Shown here: piece after piece, positions 1-5,854 of the stretch
Layout of the letters: every line of letters starts with the position of its first letter
Position numbering within the stretch: the stretch's first letter is position 1
Assembly: GCA_003232595.1 (NCBI GenBank)
Contig: QIIJ01000041.1
Span: 1 to 10,741 of the forward strand
Source of the DNA: Aurantimonadaceae bacterium
GTDB taxonomy: Bacteria > Pseudomonadota > Alphaproteobacteria > Rhizobiales > Rhizobiaceae
DNA: 10,741 bases
Direction of reading: 5' to 3'
The notes under the pieces: model-generated
Databases searched by the model: none
Told to the model about the DNA's origin: nothing
Seen by the model: only the letters and a program-made list of their open reading frames with translations
Position numbers and translations under genes: made by a program

Positions 1-205
1 TATGCAAATCAATGAGGTCGCCAATGGTTTTGGCTTTGCCGCTACCATTTCGTGACGGTTCGCCGCCAAGATCAATCAATCGCTCGGTCTCGACTACCCA
101 TTCATCCGCTAATGATTTGACACGGAAGGTGCGGGAGGCATATTTACCCTTCCGGCGGACCAATGCTCGCCAGCTTCCTTCTTTTGTTTTAACGATAGTG
201 CCCAT
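1..205 (-). CDS. int: Tyrosine recombinase (phage-type integrase), N-terminal part only
   Basis: Reading leftward from an ATG at 205, 68 codons stay open to the window edge. The product begins MGTIVKTKEGSWRALVRRKG and continues with YASRTFRVKSLADEWVVETE. This is the pattern of the N-terminal arm-DNA-binding domain of phage and genomic-island integrases (a short beta-sheet with the motif W-R-A-x-V-R-R-K-G, then T-F-x-x-K-x-x-A-x-x-W). It is followed at about residue 62 by TIGDLIDL, the usual start of the core-binding SAM-like domain. The catalytic domain lies outside the window, so the R-H-R-Y residues cannot be checked. The only Shine-Dalgarno-like stretch, CGGAA about 7 bases before the ATG, is itself part of a repeat that recurs through the spacer up to dusA. 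The gene diverges from dusA, the layout of integrases that insert into the 5' end of dusA. Family call firm; activity unknown. Confidence 0.82.
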   Translation of the reverse strand, partial: MGTIVKTKEGSWRALVRRKGKYASRTFRVKSLADEWVVETERLIDLGGEPSRNGSGKAKTIGDLIDLH

Positions 206-212
206 GATCAGT

Positions 213-301
213 TCCGTACAGTTCATCAAATCCGTGCAAATTCCGTACACTCAGGGATCAAAACATATCCAAATCCGTACAATTGTGTCCATTTCCGTAC
301 A
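213..301. repeat. Five same-direction TCCGTACA-type repeats between int and dusA
   Basis: TCCGTACA occurs at 213-220, 242-249, 274-281 and 294-301, and the one-mismatch copy TCCGTGCA at 231-238. All five are in the same orientation and each is preceded by A or T. Four of the five are followed by A or G and then a T-rich triplet. Start-to-start distances are 18, 11, 32 and 20 bases, roughly whole helical turns except the first. The first copy overlaps the ribosome-binding region of the integrase. Likely roles, by inference, are arm-type binding sites for the integrase or operator sites that regulate it. Too few and too short for a CRISPR array. Confidence 0.75.
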
Positions 302-343
302 GTTTTGTTCTGTATTTAACCCCTTGAATAGTAACATAAACAA

Positions 344-1285
344 TTGAAAAATAAAGATAAAATATTCGCCGTCGCTCCGATGATGGATTGGACAGATCGT
401 CATTGCCGGTATTTTCACCGGCTTATGACGTCATGTGCGGTGCTTTATACCGAAATGGTGGTTGATGCTGCATTATTGCATGGTGATCGGGCGCGGCATT
501 TGGATTGTTCCGGCGAGCAGCACCCGGTTGCATTGCAGCTTGGCGGCAGCAAGCCGGAAGACCTGGCACGAGCTGTCAAAATTGCAGCTCCCTGGGGCTA
601 TGACGAAATCAACCTCAATGTCGGCTGTCCGTCAGATAGGGTTCAGTCCGGCACATTTGGCGCTTGCCTGATGCGCCAGCCGCAGCTTGTTGGTGCCTGT
701 GTTAGTGCCATGAAACAGGTCGCAGATATGCCGGTCACCGTTAAATGCCGCATCGGTGTGGACGAGCAAGACCCTGAGCCGGCTTTGGATGAACTGGCTG
801 CCGCGGTGTTTGAAAACGGCTGTGATGCACTTTGGGTTCATGCGCGCAAGGCCTGGCTGGAAGGGCTGAGCCCAAAACAGAACCGTGATGTTCCGCCGCT
901 CGATTATGACCGCGTTTATCGGTTGAAACAGGATTACCCGGAACAGTTTATCGGCATTAATGGCGGCATTGAAAATCTTGAACAATCACAACGGCATCTG
1001 AAACGGGTCGATGGCGTTATGCTGGGACGGGCGGCCTATCACAACCCGGCATTGCTGCGTCAGGTGGACCAGGAAATATTCAGACACCCCGGCGCCACAA
1101 TACCGTTCGATGAAATCTGCCGGCAAATGATGCAATATACCGCAAATCACTTGAAACGGGGAGGGCGGGTCAATCATATTACCCGTCACATGCTGGGCCT
1201 GTTTCACGGGTTGCCCGGAGCCCGAAATTATCGACGCATTCTGACCGTGGAAGCCTGCAAACCAGGGGCAACCGAATACCAGTAA
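344..1285 (+). CDS. dusA: tRNA-dihydrouridine(20/20a) synthase DusA
   Basis: An FMN-dependent enzyme that reduces uridine to dihydrouridine in the D-loop of tRNA. The DusA signatures are clear: APMMDWTDRHCR (11-22), the LNVGCPSDRVQSGTFGACLM block (91-110) with the family's active-site Cys at 95, then VHARKAWLEGLSP and NHITRHMLGLFHGLPGARNYRR near the end. The start is TTG at 344: a stop at 332-334 blocks anything earlier in frame, and the next ATG is inside the flavin-binding motif. No good ribosome-binding site precedes it, which fits a leader supplied by an integrated element. At 313 residues it is slightly short. The protein stops after KPGATEYQ, whereas relatives usually carry about a dozen more residues; the +1 frame continues to a stop at about 1310. 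Possible small C-terminal frameshift, probably harmless. Call very secure. Confidence 0.95.
   Translation: MKNKDKIFAVAPMMDWTDRHCRYFHRLMTSCAVLYTEMVVDAALLHGDRARHLDCSGEQHPVALQLGGSKPEDLARAVKIAAPWGYDEINLNVGCPSDRVQSGTFGACLMRQPQLVGACVSAMKQVADMPVTVKCRIGVDEQDPEPALDELAAAVFENGCDALWVHARKAWLEGLSPKQNRDVPPLDYDRVYRLKQDYPEQFIGINGGIENLEQSQRHLKRVDGVMLGRAAYHNPALLRQVDQEIFRHPGATIPFDEICRQMMQYTANHLKRGGRVNHITRHMLGLFHGLPGARNYRRILTVEACKPGATEYQ
361..422. other. Candidate attachment-site (att) region in the 5' end of dusA
   Basis: Integrases of the dusA-directed family recombine within the first codons of dusA, around the conserved APMMDWTDRH stretch, so the element end rebuilds the gene. That sequence is present here (codons 11-20). 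Two symmetric elements are visible: ATGATG (380-385) with CGTCAT (398-403), one mismatch and a 12-base spacer; and a perfect dyad GCCGGT-N6-ACCGGC (405-422). Which, if either, is the crossover core cannot be decided from one end. The location is inferred from the gene order and published knowledge of the family, not from a visible duplication. Confidence 0.4.
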
Positions 1286-1333
1286 GATGTTAGTTGCAGA
1301 AAACGCATAGCCTCCCGATACCGGAAGACTTCA

Positions 1334-2161
1334 TTGGAACAATCTCTGACAATTGCGGAACTGCTGCCTTTTGCCCTTGCCATTCTGGCCGCAAGCACAC
1401 TTGCCGGTATCATGGCCGGTATATTCGGCATCGGCGGTGGGGCAATCCTTGTGCCGGTGCTCTATCAGTTTCTGACCATGCTTGGTGTTGATGAGGCTGT
1501 ACGCATGCATGTATGTGTCGGCACGTCGCTGGCAATTATCATTCCCACATCGATGCGCTCCTTTACCTCGCACCTGAAAAAAGGCGCCGTCGATCTGCAA
1601 TTGCTGCGGCAATGGATGGTTGCTGTGCCTCTGGGTGTGATCATCGCATCGCTGATTGCCGCCAGTATTTCAAGCGCAGGCTTGCGGGCAATTTTTGCAA
1701 TGATTGCCATCCTTGTTGCCCTGCGATTGCTGTTTAACCGTGAAAACTGGCGCATTGGCAACGATGTGCCTGCCAATCCTGTGCGCGCATTGGCGGGTCT
1801 TGTCATTGGGTTCCTGTCAACTCTGATGGGCATTGGCGGCGGCGTGTTGACCAACACATTCATGACCCTTTTTAACCGCCCGATGCACCAGGCGGTTGCG
1901 ACCTCTTCAGGTGTGGGTATCCTGATTTCCATTCCGGCAACAATCGGGTTCATCTGGGCCGGGTGGGGGGTGGATAACCTGCCACCATTTTCCCTTGGTT
2001 ATGTTAATCCGGTTGCCGTGTTGATGGTCATTCCGGTCACGGTTCTGGTGGCGCCGCTGGGGGTAAGGATCGCCCATGCGCTCAACAAGCGCCAGCTTGA
2101 GATTGCCTTCGGATTATTCCTGCTGGTGGTGGCAGCGCGTTATTTCTACAGTCTCGTTTAA
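1334..2161 (+). CDS. TauE/SafE-family (DUF81) membrane permease
   Basis: A polytopic inner-membrane protein of 275 residues, the usual length for the sulfite/organosulfonate exporter TauE/SafE family. It shows the family's internal duplication: FGIGGGAILVPVL (31-43) is echoed by MGIGGGVLTNTFM (165-177), and VGTSLAIIIPTS (62-73) by ATSSGVGILISIPAT (189-203). About eight hydrophobic segments are visible, including residues 11-30, 56-72, 96-112, 117-134, 150-168, 193-210, 225-242 and 257-273. The start is TTG at 1334, with GGAAG at 1323-1327 as ribosome-binding site; no ATG lies near it. It follows dusA by 48 bases in the same direction and may be co-transcribed. The substrate cannot be told from sequence; neither neighbour points to sulfur metabolism. 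Its stop overlaps the stop of the convergent protease gene. Confidence 0.85.
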   Translation: MEQSLTIAELLPFALAILAASTLAGIMAGIFGIGGGAILVPVLYQFLTMLGVDEAVRMHVCVGTSLAIIIPTSMRSFTSHLKKGAVDLQLLRQWMVAVPLGVIIASLIAASISSAGLRAIFAMIAILVALRLLFNRENWRIGNDVPANPVRALAGLVIGFLSTLMGIGGGVLTNTFMTLFNRPMHQAVATSSGVGILISIPATIGFIWAGWGVDNLPPFSLGYVNPVAVLMVIPVTVLVAPLGVRIAHALNKRQLEIAFGLFLLVVAARYFYSLV

Positions 2162-2862
2162 TCCCTGAGGAACATGCGGTCGCCGCGCACTTCATAGGAT
2201 GAAAGTGTCGATAGAAAGCTCATGCCGAGCAGGCTTGAATCCATCGCACCCGGTGCCGAGACCAGCACCTTTTTGGTGGTCCGTACAATGGACCCGACCG
2301 CCATCACGTCAATGGTGATTTCTGCAGCCATTGCCTGGCCATTGGCGGTCATCACCGGAACTGTGTAGGCAAGATTATCGGGGTTAATGCCGATGGAGAT
2401 CGCATCGCGGTAGCTCAACACAATGCTGCTTGCTCCTGTATCGACCAGAAAACGCACAGATTTTCCATTGACAGTCGCGCGGGCTTCAAAGTGGCCGTTG
2501 TTGGAGCGTATCAGGGTGACTTCTGTGCGACCGTCATCGCCGGTACGATTGATTGGACTGCCAGGGATTACCCCGCCGGTAAACCGGCTGGCAATATCCT
2601 GTGCCTCGTAACGAAAAAGATATCCACCCATAAGCGCAAGAATGATAACGGTCCAGACCACAAGCTGACGGGCAAGGTCGCCAAATCGCATGCCGCTGCC
2701 AAGAATTGCGGCACCAATCAACGCACCCCAGATACTGATATAGGCAACATTGCCGAATTTTTCATTTTGGATACCGAGCACCGTGCCCTGATCATTGGTG
2801 GAGATCAGGATTATCAGCAATACCCCGATTACTGCCATAATAATCCAGAACAGGCGACCCAT
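2158..2862 (-). CDS. TIGR02281-type membrane-anchored retropepsin-like aspartic protease
   Basis: A 234-residue protein with an N-terminal membrane part and a C-terminal clan AA (retropepsin-like) domain. Hydrophobic segments lie at about 5-21, 40-56 and 66-84. The protease domain starts near 114 (TEVTLIRSNNGHFEARATVNG). It carries the catalytic motif FLVDTGASSIVLS, with the active Asp at 141, and ends with the second hydrophobic motif SSLLGMSFLSTL (209-220). Like retropepsins it has only one DTG, so it should act as a dimer. The domain probably faces the periplasm. The start ATG shares its A with the TGA stop of the DUF1289 gene, which implies translational coupling. The order cobS-DUF1289-protease recurs in rhizobial genomes, but no link to cobalamin is established. 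Natural substrate unknown. Confidence 0.85.
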   Translation of the reverse strand: MGRLFWIIMAVIGVLLIILISTNDQGTVLGIQNEKFGNVAYISIWGALIGAAILGSGMRFGDLARQLVVWTVIILALMGGYLFRYEAQDIASRFTGGVIPGSPINRTGDDGRTEVTLIRSNNGHFEARATVNGKSVRFLVDTGASSIVLSYRDAISIGINPDNLAYTVPVMTANGQAMAAEITIDVMAVGSIVRTTKKVLVSAPGAMDSSLLGMSFLSTLSSYEVRGDRMFLRD

Positions 2863-3095
2863 CAGGCTGTTTCCCCGCGCTGTTCTGTCAGCTGCCGACG
2901 GCGGGTTTTCCTGCGCGGCCTGCGTTCAAGGGTCGCAACTCTTGCAGGCAACTCGCCGACCAATCTCTTCTGATCGGCGACAGCCAGGGTCGACCATTGG
3001 GCGATCTCGTCGCGGGTACGCCCACAGCCATAACAATAGCCGCTGTTTTGTTCGATCACGCAGATCAAAACGCATGGTGAATCAATCAATGTCAT
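2862..3095 (-). CDS. DUF1289 family small cysteine-rich protein
   Basis: A 77-residue protein starting MTLIDSPCVLICVI. It has the DUF1289 pattern SPC-x3-C-x8-C-x2-C-G-R-T-x-x-E-I-x-x-W, with cysteines at 8, 12, 21 and 24 (likely a metal site, inferred) and EIAQW at 30-34. The last 25 residues are strongly basic (ERRPRRKTRRRQL). The ATG at 3095 lies five bases after the cobS stop, and an AGGG ribosome-binding site overlaps that stop. The same reading frame stays open upstream to 3398, but that part lies antisense-free inside cobS in another frame and has no family resemblance, so the short start is preferred. Function unknown. Position between cobS and the membrane protease is typical of alphaproteobacteria. 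Confidence 0.85.
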   Translation of the reverse strand: MTLIDSPCVLICVIEQNSGYCYGCGRTRDEIAQWSTLAVADQKRLVGELPARVATLERRPRRKTRRRQLTEQRGETA

Positions 3096-3100
3096 CTGCC

Positions 3101-3925
3101 CTATGTAACCATTACAAGGGCCAGTAACAGCCCCAGTTCCGAAATTTTCTTTGTGGCCCCAAGCGTGTCGCCAGTATGGCCGCCCACCTGCTTGTCGCAA
3201 AGAGTTGCAAAAATACCTGAGAAAACCACACAGATGAATATTGCAAAAACCGTCGGATAAAAACCGACAGCAATCCAGCCAATCACAATTGCAATTGGTG
3301 CGCCGATCATGGTTGCAAAGCCAAGCGATTGCATTGTCGGGACGCCAAGACTTTTGGATAGCCCCTTGCCGGAACGAGCTGGTTTGAAGGCTGCCCACGG
3401 GCCGATGACAACAATTGTTGAAGCGATATTTGCCATTACAACAATTAGCGGGGCAGCCGGAAAGAGATCAATCAGGTGAACAAGAAGGAACAGTTGCAGG
3501 ACAAAAGACAAAATAAGCGCGCTTGCACCAAAAGTGCCGATCTGGCTGTCGCGCATGATGGCAAGTTTTCCCTCAACTGTTTTGCCGCCACCAAAACCAT
3601 CGGCAACATCGGCCAGCGCGTCCTCATGCAGTGCGCCGGTAGTCAATACCTGCACAATCAGGGCAAGTGTCGCTGATACCGGGGCGGGCAGGCCGATCAT
3701 CATGGCGGCCCATAAAATGAACGCCGCCGGTAATGCTACGATAATGGCCGCAAGTCCGAAATAGCGGGTTGTTTTGCTGAAATCAGCCTCTTCGTTTTCG
3801 CTGGAAAACCGGTTGGCAATTGAATTCAGCGGCAGGCGTGACAGAAACATTGTGGCCAGAAGCGTCTGGGCAATGACTTCGCGATATTTGTTGGAGCTGG
3901 AATCATTCATCTTGGTGCTGAACAC
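3101..3925 (-). CDS. cobS: Adenosylcobinamide-GDP ribazoletransferase (cobalamin synthase) CobS
   Basis: An integral membrane enzyme that joins adenosylcobinamide-GDP to alpha-ribazole (phosphate), the last step of cobalamin nucleotide-loop assembly. It shows the CobS hallmarks: LPL after MFLSR near the start, the acidic metal-binding segment GALHEDALADVADGFGGG (97-114), IMRDSQIGTFG (123-133), and GGHTGDTLGATKKISE (248-263). Several hydrophobic helices lie between them. The usual LHLDGLADTADG form is here LHEDALADVADG, still with the acidic residues. Start taken as GTG at 3925, supported by GGAAA upstream; an ATG five codons on (3910) is the alternative. It heads a three-gene minus-strand unit and diverges from cobT, whose product makes the alpha-ribazole phosphate that CobS uses. 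274 residues by the GTG start, near the family norm. Confidence 0.95.
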   Translation of the reverse strand: MFSTKMNDSSSNKYREVIAQTLLATMFLSRLPLNSIANRFSSENEEADFSKTTRYFGLAAIIVALPAAFILWAAMMIGLPAPVSATLALIVQVLTTGALHEDALADVADGFGGGKTVEGKLAIMRDSQIGTFGASALILSFVLQLFLLVHLIDLFPAAPLIVVMANIASTIVVIGPWAAFKPARSGKGLSKSLGVPTMQSLGFATMIGAPIAIVIGWIAVGFYPTVFAIFICVVFSGIFATLCDKQVGGHTGDTLGATKKISELGLLLALVMVT

Positions 3926-3982
3926 TCACTGGTTTCCGGTTTTACGACACCAAAGAGGCGTAATTAACCTTTCAATTCAAGG

Positions 3983-4002
3983 TGCTGTTACCCTATACAG
4001 CA
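3983..4002. promoter_or_regulatory. Dyad in the cobS-cobT divergent promoter region
   Basis: A perfect 6-base inverted repeat, TGCTGT-N8-ACAGCA, sits near the middle of the 123-base gap between the divergent cobS and cobT starts. On the plus strand a TATACA (3994-3999) lies 17 bases after TTCAAT (3971-3976), a weak promoter match for cobT with the dyad across the -10. It could be an operator for either gene or coincidence. The gap is too short, and lacks the conserved B12-box, for a cobalamin riboswitch. Confidence 0.3.
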
Positions 4003-4048
4003 TCAAAATAAAGCCTTTTACCACCATCTGATTGAACAGGAAACACAT

Positions 4049-5071
4049 ATGGCCGCATCGGGATTGCCTTTTGACGACATTCGAAATTTACTCCGAACGA
4101 TGCCCGGGCCGGATACCGCTGCGGCCCAAAGGGTGGCTGAACGCGATGGCATATTGACTAAACCACCCGGCGCGCTGGGTCGGCTTGAGGAAATTGCCGA
4201 ATGGCTTGCCATGTGGAGTGGTCGTACGCCTGAGATCAGCCGCCCGCTGGTGGCGATATTTGCTGGCAACCATGGCGTGACCGCACAAGGGGTTTCGCCA
4301 TTTCCCTCCGAGGTGACCGTACAAATGGTTGCCAATTTTCAGGCTGGAGGCGCGGCAATCAACCAGATCTGCATTGCCAATGATCTTGGTCTCAAGGTTT
4401 TTGATCTCGCCCTTGATATGCCAACCGGCGATATTTCAGTTGAAGCTGCAATGGATGAAAAAGCCTGCGCTGCCACTATGGCCTATGGCATGGAAGCGGT
4501 TGCCGGGGGCACTGATCTATTGTGCATCGGCGAAATGGGCATCGGCAATACGACAATCGCGTCAGCGCTTTATTTTGCGCTTTTTGGAGGCAAAGCACAG
4601 GAATGGGTCGGGCCTGGCACCGGTGCGGATACTGCAGGTATCGCACGAAAGGCCGAGGTGATCGAGCAGGCGGTTGAATTGCACAAGGATCATCTGCGTG
4701 ATCCGCTTGAGGTTCTGCGCCGGTTGGGTGGCCGCGAATTTGCTGCCATGGCGGGTGCCATTCTTGCCGCACGTATGCAGCGGGTACCAGTGATAATAGA
4801 CGGGTTTGTCGCAACCGCTGCAGCAGCCGTTTTGCATGCAGCCGACCCGACAGCGCTTGATCATTGTCTGATTGGCCACGTATCGGCAGAACCCGCCCAC
4901 ATCAAGGCCATTGAACTACTCGGCAAAAAACCGCTGCTTGACCTTGGAATGAGGCTTGGCGAAGGAACAGGCGCGGCACTCGCCGCCGGAATTGTTAAAT
5001 CAGCAGCCCTTTGTCACTCGGGCATGGCAACATTTGATTCAGCCGGTGTAAGCAACAGTGATCAGGAGTGA
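4049..5071 (+). CDS. cobT: Nicotinate-nucleotide--dimethylbenzimidazole phosphoribosyltransferase CobT
   Basis: This cytoplasmic enzyme moves the phosphoribosyl group of nicotinate mononucleotide onto 5,6-dimethylbenzimidazole, giving alpha-ribazole 5'-phosphate for CobS. Family motifs appear in order: TKPPGALGRLEEIA (37-50), FAGNHGVTAQGVSPFPSEVT (71-90), GEMGIGNTTIASAL (161-174), GGREFAAMAGAI (228-239), DGFVATAAA (251-259) and LDLGMRLGEGTGAALA (297-312). Glu305 of the last motif matches the catalytic Glu of the Salmonella enzyme. 340 residues, a normal length. The ATG at 4049 has AGG-AAA about 8 bases upstream. It diverges from cobS with a shared promoter region, and its stop is immediately followed by the stop of the convergent caiD-like gene, with no room for a terminator between. 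Confidence 0.96.
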   Translation: MAASGLPFDDIRNLLRTMPGPDTAAAQRVAERDGILTKPPGALGRLEEIAEWLAMWSGRTPEISRPLVAIFAGNHGVTAQGVSPFPSEVTVQMVANFQAGGAAINQICIANDLGLKVFDLALDMPTGDISVEAAMDEKACAATMAYGMEAVAGGTDLLCIGEMGIGNTTIASALYFALFGGKAQEWVGPGTGADTAGIARKAEVIEQAVELHKDHLRDPLEVLRRLGGREFAAMAGAILAARMQRVPVIIDGFVATAAAAVLHAADPTALDHCLIGHVSAEPAHIKAIELLGKKPLLDLGMRLGEGTGAALAAGIVKSAALCHSGMATFDSAGVSNSDQE

Positions 5072-5854
5072 TTATTTTCCCTTCCAGACAGGATCGCGTT
5101 TCTCGGCGAATGCCTTAAAACCTTCCAGGCCATCTTCGCTGTTATAAAGCCTGTCGACGGTGGCAAATTGTTTTTTGGTGATGCGGTTAAGTGCATCCTG
5201 GAATTTCATGCCCTCTGCCTCACGTGCCACTTCCTTGATTGCGGCAAAAACCAGTGGCGGCCCGGCTTCCAGTTGCCGGGCAACCTCCCAAACGCGGTCC
5301 ATCAGTTTTTCCTGCGGCAAAACTTCGTTTGCCAGCCCCCATTTCAATGCTTCTTCGGCATCCATCCAACGCCCGGTAAACAGCATGTCCATTGCCACGT
5401 GATAGGGAATGCGTCGGGGCAGTTTCAGTGTTGCCGCATCGGCCAGGGTTCCTGCCTTGATTTCGGGCAGGGCAAATGTTGTGTGATCGGCTGCATAGAT
5501 TAAATCGCAGGCCAGTGCCAGTTCAAAGCCGCCGCCAACAGCCATGCCATTGACGGCGGCAATCACCGGCTTGTTCAAATCGCGTAATTCCTGCAGCCCG
5601 CCGAAGCCGCCAACCCCGTAGTCTCCATCGACCGCATCACCGTCTGCGGCGGCTTTCAAATCCCATCCGGCCGAAAAAAACCTCTCTCCGGCAGTTTGAA
5701 CAATGGCCACCCGTAAATCGGGGTCGTCGCGGAATTGCTGGAAGGTTTCACCCAGCATCCGGCTTGTGACAAGATCAATGGCGTTGGCCTTCGGCCGGTC
5801 GAGGGTTACTTCAAATATGCCGCCCTCGCGTCGGGTTTTAACAACTTCACTCAT
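5072..5854 (-). CDS. caiD: Crotonobetainyl-CoA hydratase (carnitinyl-CoA dehydratase), CaiD-like
   Basis: A crotonase-fold enzyme that reversibly hydrates crotonobetainyl-CoA to L-carnitinyl-CoA. It resembles E. coli CaiD from end to end: TLDRPKANAID near the start, FFSAGWDLKAAA (59-70) with an oxyanion-hole segment, KPVIAAVNGMAVGGGFELALA (95-115), ALPEIKAG (128-135) and the C-terminal FAEKRDPVWKGK. Both acidic catalytic positions of hydratases are present, Glu111 and Glu131. The segment after PE, GTLADAATLKLPRR, departs from the common GxxPxxGGxxRLPR. At 260 residues the length is typical. The start ATG lies 8 bases inside the end of the synthetase gene and has a strong GGAAGGA site, indicating translational coupling. 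Last gene of the five-gene operon. A hydratase for a related acyl-CoA cannot be ruled out, but the operon supports carnitine. Confidence 0.88.
   Translation of the reverse strand: MSEVVKTRREGGIFEVTLDRPKANAIDLVTSRMLGETFQQFRDDPDLRVAIVQTAGERFFSAGWDLKAAADGDAVDGDYGVGGFGGLQELRDLNKPVIAAVNGMAVGGGFELALACDLIYAADHTTFALPEIKAGTLADAATLKLPRRIPYHVAMDMLFTGRWMDAEEALKWGLANEVLPQEKLMDRVWEVARQLEAGPPLVFAAIKEVAREAEGMKFQDALNRITKKQFATVDRLYNSEDGLEGFKAFAEKRDPVWKGK

Noticed and set aside
213..301. A CRISPR array
   Set aside because: The repeats are only 8-9 bases, the spacing is irregular at 11-32 bases, and there are no spacers of regular length or cas genes.
12..347. A 111-residue plus-strand reading frame at the left edge
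   Set aside because: It is antisense to the integrase and runs through the repeat spacer; its product has no recognisable family, while the minus strand gives a clear integrase domain.
3096..3398. An N-terminal extension that would make the DUF1289 protein 178 residues
   Set aside because: The extension lies inside cobS in a different frame and resembles nothing. The family domain begins at the ATG at 3095, which has its own ribosome-binding site.
3926..4048. A cobalamin riboswitch upstream of cobT or cobS
   Set aside because: Only 123 bases are available, and no B12-box-like sequence was found on either strand.
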